Below are positions 26,780 to 35,798 of a DNA stretch of 64,000 bases, in pieces. A program made the position numbers and the translations under genes. The notes below the pieces were generated by a model. The model was not told where the DNA came from and made no database searches. It worked only from the letters and a program-made list of their open reading frames with translations. Origin of the DNA: Guyparkeria sp. WRN-7 (GTDB lineage: Bacteria; Pseudomonadota; Gammaproteobacteria; Halothiobacillales; Halothiobacillaceae); NCBI RefSeq assembly GCF_001641825.1, contig NZ_LRFH01000014.1, forward strand, positions 372,001-436,000, in the 5' to 3' direction. Numbering within the stretch: position 1 is the stretch's first letter; the number at the start of each line of letters is the position of its first letter.

Positions 26780-27046
26780 GGGAAGGTCTGCACGATTCGA
26801 TGGTGCCTCTGGCCGACGGGTTTGTTCGCAATCAAGGCGCCGCGCCGAAGCTGGGCTCATTGCCCGGCGAGGTGCGGCAACGCCGGGTGCGGGCAAACCC
26901 GCCGGCCCCATTCGGGCGGGCCGCCAAGGGCCCATCTGCGGCGTTGCAGTCCTTGTGAAGGTCACCGTCATTCACGGCGAACTGCGCCTTGCAACTGGGC
27001 CCTTGGCGGTCTCGCGGAGGCACTATCGAATCATGCAGACCTTCCC
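26780..27046. repeat. 267-bp terminal-inverted-repeat element, copy 1 (family 1)
   Basis: Non-coding element in the 510-bp gap between fbp and the PilZ gene. Left end GGGAAGGTCTGCACGATTCG (26780-26799, continuing to 26809) is repeated inverted at 27017-27046 with 2 mismatches in 30. Inside are a stem at 26811-26824 / 26894-26907 (one mismatch in 14) and a perfect 14-bp stem CCGCCAAGGGCCCA (26921-26934) / 26996-27009. A second, diverged copy lies at 42703-42972. Stems differ between copies in a compensating way. No target-site duplication is obvious. The remaining gap, 26711-26779 and 27047-27220, holds only the fbp leader and the upstream region of the next gene. Confidence 0.88.
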
Positions 27047-27220
27047 AACATTCAGAGCCGCCCTGTCCGGAAATTCGGCGCCTATGGTAACCGATCGCCC
27101 GCGGCAACCGAACCAAAGCATGTCGGCCGCGCCCGGGCGCCGTTGGCAACGGCTGCAGGGCGACGACAAGTTGGGTATGCTTACCGTCGCCCGGATGCGA
27201 GGTGCGTCGGGTGAAACCCC

Positions 27221-27949
27221 ATGGATTCGGAGTTATTGGTCTTGGACGATCAGGACATCAAAACCGTCCGCGCACCGCGCGCCATCGCGCGCAGCCTCGC
27301 CCGCCTGTTCGAAGCCCGCGGCCATGCCTGGCTGATTCCCGACGACGACCCGGATTTCCAGGGCCAGGTCCAGGTGGTCGGCAACGACGCCGATGCCGGC
27401 CGCATCGTGCTCGATTGTCCCGACCCCGTGGTCCTGCGTCACGTGCTCGCTGCCGGCGAGGTGCGTATCCAGGCGGTCATCGAGGGGCTGTTGAGCTGGT
27501 TCTACACCAGCGACATCCAGGCCGAACGCGATGGCGACGACTGCTATCTCAACATCGGCTATCCCGAGACCATGAATCGCCTGCAGCGTCGCTCCGCGTT
27601 CCGCGTCGACCTGCCGCCGGACGTGCCGGGCACGCTGGCCTTCTGCCTGCCCGACCGTCGCGAGGTCACCTCCGGCGAGGTGGTCAATATCTCGGCGACC
27701 GGCTGCGCGGTGAGCTTTACCGAGAAGAACGACCCGGGCTTCGCCATCGGTGACGAGGTCAACGCCGCCCGCCTGAAGGTCAGCGACGAGATCGACGCGC
27801 GCCTGGAGTTCATCGTCCGCAACCGGCGCCCGGGTGTGGGCACCAGTGTCGTCTACGGGCTGGAATTCAATGCCCTGCCGCCACTCGACAGCCAGGCGAT
27901 CGATCGGGCGGTGATGCGTTTCCAGCGGCTGCGCCTGACCCGCGGCTGA
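27221..27949 (+). CDS. PilZ-domain c-di-GMP effector (YcgR-like)
   Basis: Cytoplasmic protein of 242 residues. The N-terminal half (about 10-115) resembles the YcgR-N/flagellar brake domain (VVLRHVLAAGEVRIQAVIEG, LLSWFYTSDI). The C-terminal PilZ domain starts with the c-di-GMP-binding RxxxR in LQRRSAFRVDLP (about residue 125) and continues with the D/NxSxxG motif NISATGCAVSF. Both binding motifs are intact, so it should respond to cyclic di-GMP. By analogy it would slow or redirect flagellar or pilus motility; no motility gene is nearby to confirm. Convergent with the CBM48 gene. Confidence 0.88.
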   Translation: MDSELLVLDDQDIKTVRAPRAIARSLARLFEARGHAWLIPDDDPDFQGQVQVVGNDADAGRIVLDCPDPVVLRHVLAAGEVRIQAVIEGLLSWFYTSDIQAERDGDDCYLNIGYPETMNRLQRRSAFRVDLPPDVPGTLAFCLPDRREVTSGEVVNISATGCAVSFTEKNDPGFAIGDEVNAARLKVSDEIDARLEFIVRNRRPGVGTSVVYGLEFNALPPLDSQAIDRAVMRFQRLRLTRG

Positions 27950-27969
27950 CGGGCCGCCGGCGCTCGCGG

Positions 27970-28275
27970 TCAGGTGCGCAGCAGGCCGTTGTCGCCCGTG
28001 CCGAAGGGGTTGGGTACGTAGGCGTCGGCCGCCTCGTCATTGTCCCAGTGCTCGTCGTCGACCAGGTAACGGAACGCGTACTCGCCGTCCTGCGGCAGGT
28101 TCACCGTCACCCGGTAGCTGCCGTCCCGCTGGCGCTTGAGCGGCAGCGCATCTTCGCCCCAGTTGTTGAAATCCCCGCGCAGCTCGACGCGGTGACGGGC
28201 GTCGTCCCGGGCCTGGTAGGAGAAGGTGACGCGGCACTCGGGCCGCACCTTGAGTGCCTTTTTGCTGATCGCCAT
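27970..28275 (-). CDS. Small stand-alone CBM48 / AMPK-beta-like glycogen-binding protein
   Basis: Protein of 101 residues made almost entirely of one early-set beta-sandwich. VTFSYQARDDARHRVELRGDF overlaps the start, then FNNWGEDALPLKR (the carbohydrate-contact Trp and WG block), GSYRVTVNLPQDGEYAFRYL, and VDDEHWDNDEAADAYVPN with NPFGTGDN close it. This is the isoamylase-N/AMPK-beta fold that binds alpha-glucans. There is no enzyme domain attached. A GGAGGG ribosome binding site supports the ATG at 28275. Similar solo CBM48 proteins are common in proteobacteria, function unsettled; glycogen binding is a family-based inference. Confidence 0.82.
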   Translation of the reverse strand: MAISKKALKVRPECRVTFSYQARDDARHRVELRGDFNNWGEDALPLKRQRDGSYRVTVNLPQDGEYAFRYLVDDEHWDNDEAADAYVPNPFGTGDNGLLRT

Positions 28276-28436
28276 GGTCGTTTCCCTCCACGTGGCTGAC
28301 GGCATGTCGGGCCGGAAAGCCCCATGCCGCCCGCCCGTTGCCAGACAAAGCATTTAGGCGATGGCGTCGGCATTGGCAAGCCGGCCTTCATGGGCCGGTT
28401 TACCGAAGGGAGATGACGGGGGTGTGACGGTCGGGG

Positions 28437-28784
28437 TCAGCGCGAGAGGTTCTTCTCCAGTACCCGCATCAGCCGTCCCTCGCTCACCAGCCCGGCGGTG
28501 ACGAAGGCGAGCAGCAGCAGGACCAGCAGGCCGACAGCGAGAAACAGCATCGGCGCGGTGACCGCCAGCAGGGCCTGGGTGGCCGAGTCGAGGTTGCCGC
28601 TCTGCATCAGCTCGAGCACATGCAGCGGGTTGACCAGGATCGGCTGGTGGAAGAACGCCCAGGTGTAGAAGCCCAGGGTCACCACGGCCAGAAGCAGGGC
28701 GATCGCCGGCCAGACACGGATCAGGCGGCGTCGACGGGAGATGATCTGACGCATCTCGTTACCGGGCATGCTGTTCTTGGCCAT
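28437..28784 (-). CDS. Small membrane protein of unknown function
   Basis: 115 residues, two clear transmembrane helices: about 24-45 (VWPAIALLLAVVTLGFYTWA) and about 77-100 (APMLFLAVGLLVLLLLAFVT), with a basic N-terminus (RQIISRRRRLIR) predicting cytoplasmic ends. I do not recognise the family. It starts 3 bp after the stop of the MoaD-like gene and is certainly co-transcribed with it. No signal peptide cleavage site. The 85 bp behind it, to the CBM48 gene, hold nothing I recognise. Confidence 0.7.
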   Translation of the reverse strand: MAKNSMPGNEMRQIISRRRRLIRVWPAIALLLAVVTLGFYTWAFFHQPILVNPLHVLELMQSGNLDSATQALLAVTAPMLFLAVGLLVLLLLAFVTAGLVSEGRLMRVLEKNLSR

Positions 28785-28787
28785 GGT

Positions 28788-29015
28788 TCAGCCTCCGGTG
28801 ACCGGCGGGAAGAAGGCGACTTCGTCCCCGTCGGTGAGGGGGTGGTCGAGGTCGACGTATTCGTGGTTGACCGCCGCCAGCGTGTTGCCGGGGCGCTCGA
28901 TATCGGTGACCTGCTGCCAGGCGTCGGCGACGGTTGCCGGCGTCTGCTCGAGGCGGGTCTCGTCGAAGCCGATGCGCTCGCGCAGGCTGGCAAACAGGCG
29001 GACGGTAATGCTCAT
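28788..29015 (-). CDS. moaD: MoaD/ThiS-family sulfur carrier
   Basis: 75-residue ubiquitin-like protein ending in the required Gly-Gly (AFFPPVTGG), which is thiocarboxylated and donates sulfur for molybdopterin dithiolene formation. The opening ITVRLFASLRERIGFDE and the block AAVNHEYVDLDHPLTDGDEV are typical of MoaD. The large subunit gene moaE is not adjacent; instead a small membrane protein follows. Start ATG 29015, without a strong ribosome binding site. Function depends on MoaE and MoeB encoded elsewhere. The modEABC operon of this window would supply the molybdate. Confidence 0.85.
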   Translation of the reverse strand: MSITVRLFASLRERIGFDETRLEQTPATVADAWQQVTDIERPGNTLAAVNHEYVDLDHPLTDGDEVAFFPPVTGG

Positions 29016-29204
29016 GATGGTCTGTATCGCTCGCGGTGTATGTCGGCAGGGTGGCGACGTTGAGTCGTGGCGCCGTGCCCCGGGCAAGCGCCCGGTCTGA
29101 ATGGATATATTGTCTGCTAAAGTCTGTTTCAATCCTAGCCCGGATTGGGCCGGGCGCCGCCCGATTCCGCCCCTCCGACCACCGATTTTCGAGGATCTCG
29201 CCGC

Positions 29205-31586
29205 ATGAAATGGATCAAGCGACTCGGCCTGCTGTTCATCGCCCTGGTGATGTTCGCCATCCTTGCCGCGGTCGCCTTTGTGCTCACCTTCGACCCGAAC
29301 GACTACAAGCCGCAGATCGCCGCGCAGGTCGAGGAGCAGACCGGCCGCAGCATTCAATTCAACGGCGACCTGTCGGTGACCGTGTTCCCCTGGCTGGGGG
29401 CCGCTACCGAGGACGTGGTGCTCGCCAACGCCGAAGGCTTTGACCCCGAGGCCATGGTCAGGGTTCAACGCCTCGAGGCCCAGGCGGCCCTGCTGCCCCT
29501 GCTGCGCGGCGAGTTCGAGATCGGCACCCTGCTGCTCGAGGGGGCAGAGATCAATCTCGCCCGCAACGCGGACGGCACCACCAACTGGGATGACCTGGTC
29601 GCGCGGCAGTCTGCCCAGGCGGGCAAGCCCGACCAGCCCGATACGGTGGAGCCGCAGGACGGCGAAGGCCCCGCGATGCGCCTGACGATCGGTGGCGTGG
29701 ATATCCGCGATGCCACCGTCCACTGGCGCGATGCGCTGGCCGGTCAGGAGGTCACCATCGACGGGCTCGAACTGACCACCGGTACGCTGAGCGAGGGCGA
29801 GCCCACCGATATCGAACTGGTGTCGGGCTTCCGCCTCAGCCTGCCCGACATGCCGCCGCTCTCCGGCAGTTTCGATCTGGCCATCGAGGCCCAGGTCTGG
29901 TTCGAGCGTCAGGACGTGATCCTCAAGGATGTTGCCTTCAACCTCATTGCAAGCCGAGAGGACAAGGCCGCATCCACCTTGCCGGAGCGTATCGAGGCGA
30001 TGCTGCAGGTCGACAAGGCCGACCTGCGACTGGCCAAGTCGCAGGCCCGCCTGGATGGCGTGGTGCTCGACCTCAACGGCAAGGCCGTCGGCCCGCTCAG
30101 CTATCTAGAAAGCCGGCTCGAGACCGTGCTCGAGGCAGACTGGGCAACCGGGCGCTACCAGCTGCCCAGTCTGGCCCTGAGTGCCGATCTCAAGGGCCTG
30201 CCGGAGGTGGACGACACGGTCAGCGTCTCGAGCAGTGCCTCGGTCAGTGCCGACCTGGCGGCGGGTACCGCCACCATCAGCGACCTGGTGCTGGCCTCCG
30301 ACCCGGTCAGGGGGGCGGGGCAGATCGAGGTCAGCGGACTCGACTCGGGCGAGTTCATCGCCAGCGGTCCGATCAAGATCGCCGCCTTCGACCCGCATGA
30401 GCTGGCCGACCGGCTCGGCGTGACACTGCCGGCGATGCGCTCGGACGATGCGCTGCGCGAATTCGCCGTGGCCGGTCAGCTCGACGTCACCCCGACGCGG
30501 GCCATGCTCGACAAGCTCGAGGTGGCGGTCGACGGGCGTCAACTCAACGGCCGGGCCGGTATCGACGATCTCGAGAGCGGCCGGCTGTTCGCCCGTCTCG
30601 AGGGCGGGGAATTCGATCTCAACCCCTATCTTGCGCCCAAGCCCGCCGGCGAGAAGAGCGAGAAGAAGCAGTCGAGCGGCGGTGGCGCCGTGCCGTCGGC
30701 GGCCGGCTCGGCCGAGATCGAGCTGCCCACCGAGGCGTTGCGCGCGCTCAACCTCGACGCGCGCCTGGCGCTGGCCAGCCTGCGCTACGAGAACTACCTG
30801 CTGAACAAGCCGGTCGTCCATGTCACGGCCGCCGGCGGCCGGATCCGGCTGGCCGAGCTTGCCGCCAACGCATTCGACGGCCAGGTCAACGCCAGCGGTG
30901 GTCTCGACGTGCGCGGCGACGTGCCGAGCTACGCCGGCAAGGGGCGCGTGCAGGGTGTCTCGCTGCAGCCGCTTCTGATGGCGCTGATGGACGAGGATCG
31001 CCTGATCGGCAAGGGCGACGTGTCCTTTGACGTGAACACCCAGGGCGAGCGGGTCGACGAGCTCAAGGCCGGACTCGACGGCACCGCCGACATGGCCCTG
31101 CGCGACGGCAAGATCAAGGGCTTCGACATCGGCTACCTGCTGCGTCGTGCCCAGGCGAAGCTCGAGGGAAGGACCGAACCGGAGCCGGAGGAGAAGTCGA
31201 CCGACTTCACCTCGATTACCGGTACGGCCAATATCCGCAATGGCGTGGTGCGCAACGACGACCTGGCGGGCGCCTCGCCGCTGCTGCGCGTTGCCGGCAA
31301 GGGCGAAGTCGACCTGCCGCGCGATGCGATCGACTACCGCCTGACCGCGACCGTGGTCAATACGGCTACCGGGCAGGGCGGCAAGCAGCTCGAACGCCTC
31401 AAGCAGGTGCCGGTGCCGATCCGCATCCAGGGCGCGCTCGCCGACCCGTCGATCTCGCTCGATCTCGAGTCGCTGGCCAAGGAGGCGGCCAAGGGTGAGG
31501 TCAAGAAGCGCCTCGACGAGGAGATCGACAAGCGCCTGGGCGAGGATTCGCCGGTCAAGGGGCTGATCAAGGGCCTCGGCTTCTGA
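29205..31586 (+). CDS. AsmA-family protein
   Basis: Large inner-membrane-anchored periplasmic protein, 793 residues. One N-terminal helix (about 6-28, LGLLFIALVMFAILAAVAFVL) is followed by the AsmA opening FDPNDYKPQIAAQVEEQTGR. A long beta-rich body leads to the conserved C-terminal AsmA-like domain with RLIGKGDVSFDVNTQGER and KIKGFDIGYLLRRAQ. AIDYRLTATVVNTATGQGG and LKQVPVPIRIQGALADPSI follow. Members form bridge-like channels moving phospholipids to the outer membrane. ATG 29205 has GAGGAT upstream; a longer frame adds an unlikely Pro-rich leader. Confidence 0.9.
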   Translation: MKWIKRLGLLFIALVMFAILAAVAFVLTFDPNDYKPQIAAQVEEQTGRSIQFNGDLSVTVFPWLGAATEDVVLANAEGFDPEAMVRVQRLEAQAALLPLLRGEFEIGTLLLEGAEINLARNADGTTNWDDLVARQSAQAGKPDQPDTVEPQDGEGPAMRLTIGGVDIRDATVHWRDALAGQEVTIDGLELTTGTLSEGEPTDIELVSGFRLSLPDMPPLSGSFDLAIEAQVWFERQDVILKDVAFNLIASREDKAASTLPERIEAMLQVDKADLRLAKSQARLDGVVLDLNGKAVGPLSYLESRLETVLEADWATGRYQLPSLALSADLKGLPEVDDTVSVSSSASVSADLAAGTATISDLVLASDPVRGAGQIEVSGLDSGEFIASGPIKIAAFDPHELADRLGVTLPAMRSDDALREFAVAGQLDVTPTRAMLDKLEVAVDGRQLNGRAGIDDLESGRLFARLEGGEFDLNPYLAPKPAGEKSEKKQSSGGGAVPSAAGSAEIELPTEALRALNLDARLALASLRYENYLLNKPVVHVTAAGGRIRLAELAANAFDGQVNASGGLDVRGDVPSYAGKGRVQGVSLQPLLMALMDEDRLIGKGDVSFDVNTQGERVDELKAGLDGTADMALRDGKIKGFDIGYLLRRAQAKLEGRTEPEPEEKSTDFTSITGTANIRNGVVRNDDLAGASPLLRVAGKGEVDLPRDAIDYRLTATVVNTATGQGGKQLERLKQVPVPIRIQGALADPSISLDLESLAKEAAKGEVKKRLDEEIDKRLGEDSPVKGLIKGLGF

Positions 31587-31641
31587 TGAGCGCTGTCGTC
31601 CTGTCTTGCCGATACCCGGCCGCCCGGCCCGTCCGCGGGTC

Positions 31642-32691
31642 GTGACGGCCCCCTTTGCCGAACGGCTGCTGGCCTGGTTCGACGACCACGGCCGGCACGA
31701 CCTGCCGTGGCAGCATCCGCGCACGCCCTACCGGGTGTGGCTCTCGGAGATCATGCTGCAGCAGACCCAGGTCGCCACGGTCATCCCGTACTTCGAGCGC
31801 TTTCTCGAGCGCTTCCCCGACCTCGAGTCACTGGCCGCTGCCGACACCGACGAGGTGCTGGCACTGTGGTCGGGGCTCGGCTATTACGCCCGGGCCCGCA
31901 ACCTGCACCGTGCCGCGGGGCAGATGGTCGAGCAGGGCGTGCCCGAGACGGTCGAGGGCTGGGCGGCCCTGCCCGGCGTGGGCCCCTCGACCGCCGCGGC
32001 CATCGTCGCCCAGGCCTTCGACGAGCGCGCGGTGATCCTGGACGGCAACGTCAAGCGCGTACTGGCCCGCCATGCCGCCGTCGACACGCCGCAGGAGGCC
32101 GCCGCCACCCAGCGCGCGCTCTGGGCGCTGGCCGACGAACACACTCCGCCGGATCGGGCCGCCGACTACACCCAGGCGATCATGGATCTGGGCGCGACGG
32201 TCTGCCGCCGCGGCAAACCGCGTTGCGAGGTCTGCCCGGTGACCGAGGATTGCCGTGCCCGCATCGAAGACCGGACTGCCGAGCTGCCGCTGCGCCGCAA
32301 GCGCAAGGCCCGCCCGGTGCGTGAGCGCGTGTTGCTCTGGCTGGAGGACGGCGAGGGAAACCTGTTTCTGGAAAAGCGCCCGCCGAGCGGCATCTGGGGC
32401 GGGCTGGCGAGCCTGCCGGTCTGCGAAAGCGGCGACGGTGTCGAGTCACGGCTGGCAGAGCTCGGCATGCAGCGCACCGGTGACTGGCATTCGCTCGGGC
32501 GCCTGCGCCATGGCTTCAGCCACTTCGAGCTGGCCGCCGAGGTGCAGGGCGCCCCGGTTCGCCCCGCGGCGGTAACCGATCGTGCCGGGGAGTGGCATGC
32601 GATCGAACGGCTGGTCAGCGAGCCGCTGGTGGGTCTGCCGGCCCCGGTGCAGCGACTGATTCGCGAGCGGGGCGTGCCCGCCTTCGGCTGA
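31642..32691 (+). CDS. mutY: A/G-specific adenine DNA glycosylase MutY
   Basis: Removes adenine mispaired with 8-oxoguanine. 349 residues from the chosen GTG. The N-terminal domain contains LPWQHPRTPYRVWLSEIMLQ and TQVATVIPYFERF (catalytic Glu in the SEIMLQQTQV block). The helix-hairpin-helix is ALPGVGPSTAAAI, followed by DGNVKRVLAR with its catalytic Asp region. The 4Fe-4S ligands are C-x6-C-x2-C-x5-C in CRRGKPRCEVCPVTEDC. The C-terminal Nudix-like 8-oxoG recognition domain includes WGGLASLPVCE and FSHFEL. A TTG 36 bp upstream is possible but adds non-conserved Pro/Arg residues. yggX follows, the same order as in E. coli. Confidence 0.95.
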   Translation: MTAPFAERLLAWFDDHGRHDLPWQHPRTPYRVWLSEIMLQQTQVATVIPYFERFLERFPDLESLAAADTDEVLALWSGLGYYARARNLHRAAGQMVEQGVPETVEGWAALPGVGPSTAAAIVAQAFDERAVILDGNVKRVLARHAAVDTPQEAAATQRALWALADEHTPPDRAADYTQAIMDLGATVCRRGKPRCEVCPVTEDCRARIEDRTAELPLRRKRKARPVRERVLLWLEDGEGNLFLEKRPPSGIWGGLASLPVCESGDGVESRLAELGMQRTGDWHSLGRLRHGFSHFELAAEVQGAPVRPAAVTDRAGEWHAIERLVSEPLVGLPAPVQRLIRERGVPAFG

Positions 32692-32745
32692 TCGCGCTGT
32701 TATCATCCCGGACACATTTCGAAACGACGCGCGAACGAGGTTTTC

Positions 32746-33021
32746 ATGAGCGAACGCACCGTCTTCTGCCAGCGCCTGCAGTGCGAGGCCGAGGCCCTGC
32801 CCAAGCCGCCGTACCCGGGCGAACTGGGCGAGCGCATCTACAACAACATCTCCAAGGCTGCCTGGCAGCAGTGGCTGGGGCACCAGACCATGCTGATCAA
32901 CGAGTACCGGCTGACGCCGGTCGACCCCAAGGCGCGCGAGTTCCTGGTGCGCGAGATGGAGAAGTTCCTGTTCGAGGGCAAGGAAGAAAAGCCCGAGGAC
33001 TACGTCCCGCCGAGCGAGTGA
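32746..33021 (+). CDS. yggX: Oxidative damage protection protein YggX
   Basis: Small cytoplasmic protein, 91 residues, that protects iron-sulfur clusters from oxidative damage and is thought to help traffic Fe(II). Sequence is highly family-like: [20 protein letters not shown], then [20 protein letters not shown], then [17 protein letters not shown]. The conserved Cys of the N-terminus is present. It follows mutY by 54 bp with an AACGAGG ribosome binding site, as in many gammaproteobacteria; both genes serve oxidative-stress defence. Confidence 0.95.
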   Translation: MSERTVFCQRLQCEAEALPKPPYPGELGERIYNNISKAAWQQWLGHQTMLINEYRLTPVDPKAREFLVREMEKFLFEGKEEKPEDYVPPSE

Positions 33022-33037
33022 CGCGACGCGCCGCCGC

Positions 33038-33769
33038 CTAGTCGGTGCCGGTCGTCAGCTCGTCGGTGGCGGCGAGAAAGTCGTCCAGCGCCACGAACGG
33101 CGCGGTATCCATCGGCTCGCCCTGACTGTTCGGCCGCGTGATCGCCCGCAGGTGGCGAATGCCGAAATCCCCGGCGGCGGCCAGGGCGACCAGGTTGTCG
33201 TCGACCAGCAGGGTGCGGTCCGGATCGAAGTGCAGCTGGTCGTCCAGCCGCTCCCAGAAGCGCGGTGATTCCTTGGCCGCACCGATCTCGTGGGCGTTGA
33301 AGATCCGGTCGAGTCGCCGCGGCAGGTCGACGTGCTCGAACTTGAGATCCACGCTCGCCGGGTGGGCATTGGTCACCAGCACGCGCTGCTTGCCGGCCTG
33401 CCCGAGGCGTTCGAGGAAGTCGGGCACGCCGTGGCGATAACAGATGTGATGGGCCAGCTCGCGCTTGAGCGCGACCAGGTCCAGTTCGTCGCGACAATCG
33501 GGTGCCAGCGCCCGGTGCCAGTCGTCGAGGCAGTACCAGGCCAGCTGACCCTTGAGCCCCTCGAAGCGTGCCTCGAGGCGCCGCTTCGCCTCGGCAGACG
33601 AGAGGCCGCTAAGCTCGACGTAGCGCTGCGGGAAGTGTTCCTTCCAGAAGCGGGCGTCGAAATGCAGATCGAGCAGGGTGCCGTCCATGTCCAGCAGGAC
33701 GGTGTCGATCTCGTCCCACGGCAGGGCGAGGGATGGCTCGGGGGCATGGACCCGGGGCGTTTCGCTCAT
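33038..33769 (-). CDS. yrfG: HAD-family nucleotidase (YrfG-like GMP/IMP nucleotidase)
   Basis: Soluble HAD phosphatase of 243 residues. Motif I is VLLDMDGTLLDLHFD (DxDGT), motif II VLVTNAHPASVDLK, the Lys motif GAAKESPRFWE and motif IV LLVDDNLVALAAA. The segment FDARFWKEHFPQRY after motif I is typical of YrfG-type pyrimidine/purine 5'-nucleotidases, which dephosphorylate GMP and IMP in E. coli. Start ATG 33769, chosen over an upstream ATG that gives a Pro-rich leader. Convergent with yggX, with only 16 bp between stops. Confidence 0.82.
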   Translation of the reverse strand: MSETPRVHAPEPSLALPWDEIDTVLLDMDGTLLDLHFDARFWKEHFPQRYVELSGLSSAEAKRRLEARFEGLKGQLAWYCLDDWHRALAPDCRDELDLVALKRELAHHICYRHGVPDFLERLGQAGKQRVLVTNAHPASVDLKFEHVDLPRRLDRIFNAHEIGAAKESPRFWERLDDQLHFDPDRTLLVDDNLVALAAAGDFGIRHLRAITRPNSQGEPMDTAPFVALDDFLAATDELTTGTD

Positions 33770-33879
33770 GGATATCGCTTCGACGAATGGTGGGGTTGGC
33801 CGGCCGCTGACCGGCACGGCATATTAGCAGCAGAGACAATCGGATCGGGACAGCGGTTCCGGTGACGCAGGAGAGAGAC

Positions 33880-34095
33880 ATGGCTGAATCGACAGTCCGC
33901 ATCGAGCTCAACGGTGAGCCGCGCGACGTCCCCGAAGGCACCACCCTCGAGGCGCTGGTCACGCTGGCCGGCACCCGCGGCAAGCGCTATGCGATCGAGC
34001 TCAACGGCGAGATCTGCCCGCGCGCCGAGCATCCCAGCGCGGTGGTCGCCGACGGCGACCGGGTCGAGATCGTCCAGGCGATCGGCGGGGGCTGA
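33880..34095 (+). CDS. thiS: Sulfur carrier protein ThiS
   Basis: 71-residue ubiquitin-like sulfur carrier ending QAIGGG; its Gly-Gly tail is adenylated and thiocarboxylated to feed thiazole synthesis for thiamine. Landmarks: VRIELNGEPRDVPEGTTLEA, RYAIELNGEICPR, DGDRVEIVQAIGGG. The ATG at 33880 is preceded by AGGAGAG at proper spacing; a longer frame starts at 33862 but would place that site inside the gene. Unusually it is not followed by thiG; the next gene is ggt, 2 bp after the stop. Confidence 0.92.
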   Translation: MAESTVRIELNGEPRDVPEGTTLEALVTLAGTRGKRYAIELNGEICPRAEHPSAVVADGDRVEIVQAIGGG

Positions 34096-34097
34096 AC

Positions 34098-35798
34098 GTG
34101 AACGTGCTGCGACGGCTTGCCTTCGCGCTCGTCCTGCTGCCGTGGGCGGTGGCCCAGGCCGGCCAGGTGGCTGCGCCCGGCCAGGCGGCGATCGCCACGG
34201 CCCACCCGGCGGCCACCGCGGCCGGTCGCGAGGTGCTCGAGGCCGGCGGCAACGCATTCGACGCCGCGGTGGCCATTACCGCCGCACTCGCGGTGGTCGA
34301 GCCCTACAGCTCCGGGCTCGGCGGGGGCGGCTTCTACCTGCTCCACGAGGCGAAGTCGGGTCGCGACGTGATGCTCGATGCCCGCGAGCGCGCTCCGGGG
34401 CAGGCCAGCCGCGACATGTATCTCGATGCCGACGGCAACCCGCAGCCCAAGCTCTCGGTCGACGGGGCGCTGGCCGCCGGCATCCCCGGCATTCCCGCCG
34501 CGCTCGATCACCTCGCCGGCGACTACGGCCAGTTGCCGCTTGCCACCAGCCTCGATCCGGCCATCCGCGCCGCCCGCGAGGGCTTCGCGGTCACCCGGAT
34601 GTATCGCGATCTCGCCGGTTTCCGCCGCGAGGTGATGGCCGCCGACCCGGTCAGCCGCGCGATCTTCCTCGACGATGGCGAGGTGCCCGAGCTCGGACAC
34701 GTCATCCGGCAGCCCGAGCTTGCCGAGACGCTCGAACGGATTGCCGCCGAGGGCCGTGACGGCTTCTACCGGGGCGATCTGGCCGGCCGGCTGGTCGACG
34801 GCGTGCGCCGGGCCGGCGGCATCTGGTCCCGCGCGGACCTGGCCGGCTACCGCGTGGTCGAGCGTCAGCCGGTGGTCAGTCGCTTTCGCGGCTTCGAGGT
34901 CGTTTCCGCCGCGCCGCCGTCCTCCGGCGGGGTGGCGATCGCCGAGATCCTCAACACCTACGGCTGGCTCGAGCGTCGTGCAGGCGGGCTGGGCGATGCC
35001 TCCGCGTTGGGGCTGCACTACCGCATCGAGGCGATGCGCCGTGCATACCGCGACCGCGCCGAGTATCTCGGCGACCCCGACTACGTCGACGTGCCGGTCG
35101 CGCGCCTGACCAGCAGTGACTACGCCGCCGGGCTGGCGGTGGGCTTCTCGCCTACCGACGCGACCCGTTCGTCGGCGCTTGCCCCGGTGGTCACCCAGCC
35201 GGAGGGCCCGCACACCACCCACTTCTCGGTGATGGATGCCGACGGCAACTACGTCGCCGCGACGCTCTCGATCAACTACCCCTTCGGCGCGGCGGTGACC
35301 GTGCCCGGCACCGGTGTGCTGCTGAACGACGAGATGGACGACTTCTCGCAGAAGCCGGGCGTGCCCAACGTCTACGGCCTGATCGGCGCCGAGGCCAACG
35401 CGATTGCGCCGGGCAAGCGGCCGCTGTCCTCGATGTCGCCCACCTTCGTGCGCAACGACGAACTGGTCGGGGTGCTGGGCACGCCCGGCGGCTCGCGCAT
35501 CATCACCATGGTGCTCGGCGGGGTGCTGGCCGCCACCCGCGGCGAGCCGGTGGCCGACTGGGTCGCCGAGCCGCGCATCCATCACCAGTACCTGCCCGAC
35601 CGGGTCGAGGTCGAGCCCGACCGGCTCACCGGGGAGCAGCGCGCCGAACTCGAGCTGATGGGCCATCGCATCGAGACCAATGACGGTTTCGGCAACATGC
35701 AGGCGGTCGCCTGGTGGCGTACGGACGGCCGGCTCGAGGCGGCCAGCGATCCGCGCGGCGAGGGCGAGGCAGCCGTGTTCGCCACGGAGGCGCCATGA
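34098..35798 (+). CDS. ggt: Gamma-glutamyltransferase
   Basis: Periplasmic enzyme cleaving the gamma-glutamyl bond of glutathione, 566 residues, synthesised as a precursor that self-cleaves into two chains. Signal peptide VLRRLAFALVLLPWAVAQA. The large-chain substrate block is DARERAPGQASRDMY (Arg of the glutamate site). Autocleavage would occur before the Thr of HTTHFSVMDADGNYVAATLS (about residue 375), the new N-terminal nucleophile. GTGVLLNDEMDDFS and GKRPLSSMSPTF are conserved small-chain motifs, and GTPGGSRII ends the active site. GTG start, 2 bp after thiS. The stop overlaps the chorismate-lyase-like gene by ATGA. Confidence 0.95.
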   Translation: MNVLRRLAFALVLLPWAVAQAGQVAAPGQAAIATAHPAATAAGREVLEAGGNAFDAAVAITAALAVVEPYSSGLGGGGFYLLHEAKSGRDVMLDARERAPGQASRDMYLDADGNPQPKLSVDGALAAGIPGIPAALDHLAGDYGQLPLATSLDPAIRAAREGFAVTRMYRDLAGFRREVMAADPVSRAIFLDDGEVPELGHVIRQPELAETLERIAAEGRDGFYRGDLAGRLVDGVRRAGGIWSRADLAGYRVVERQPVVSRFRGFEVVSAAPPSSGGVAIAEILNTYGWLERRAGGLGDASALGLHYRIEAMRRAYRDRAEYLGDPDYVDVPVARLTSSDYAAGLAVGFSPTDATRSSALAPVVTQPEGPHTTHFSVMDADGNYVAATLSINYPFGAAVTVPGTGVLLNDEMDDFSQKPGVPNVYGLIGAEANAIAPGKRPLSSMSPTFVRNDELVGVLGTPGGSRIITMVLGGVLAATRGEPVADWVAEPRIHHQYLPDRVEVEPDRLTGEQRAELELMGHRIETNDGFGNMQAVAWWRTDGRLEAASDPRGEGEAAVFATEAP

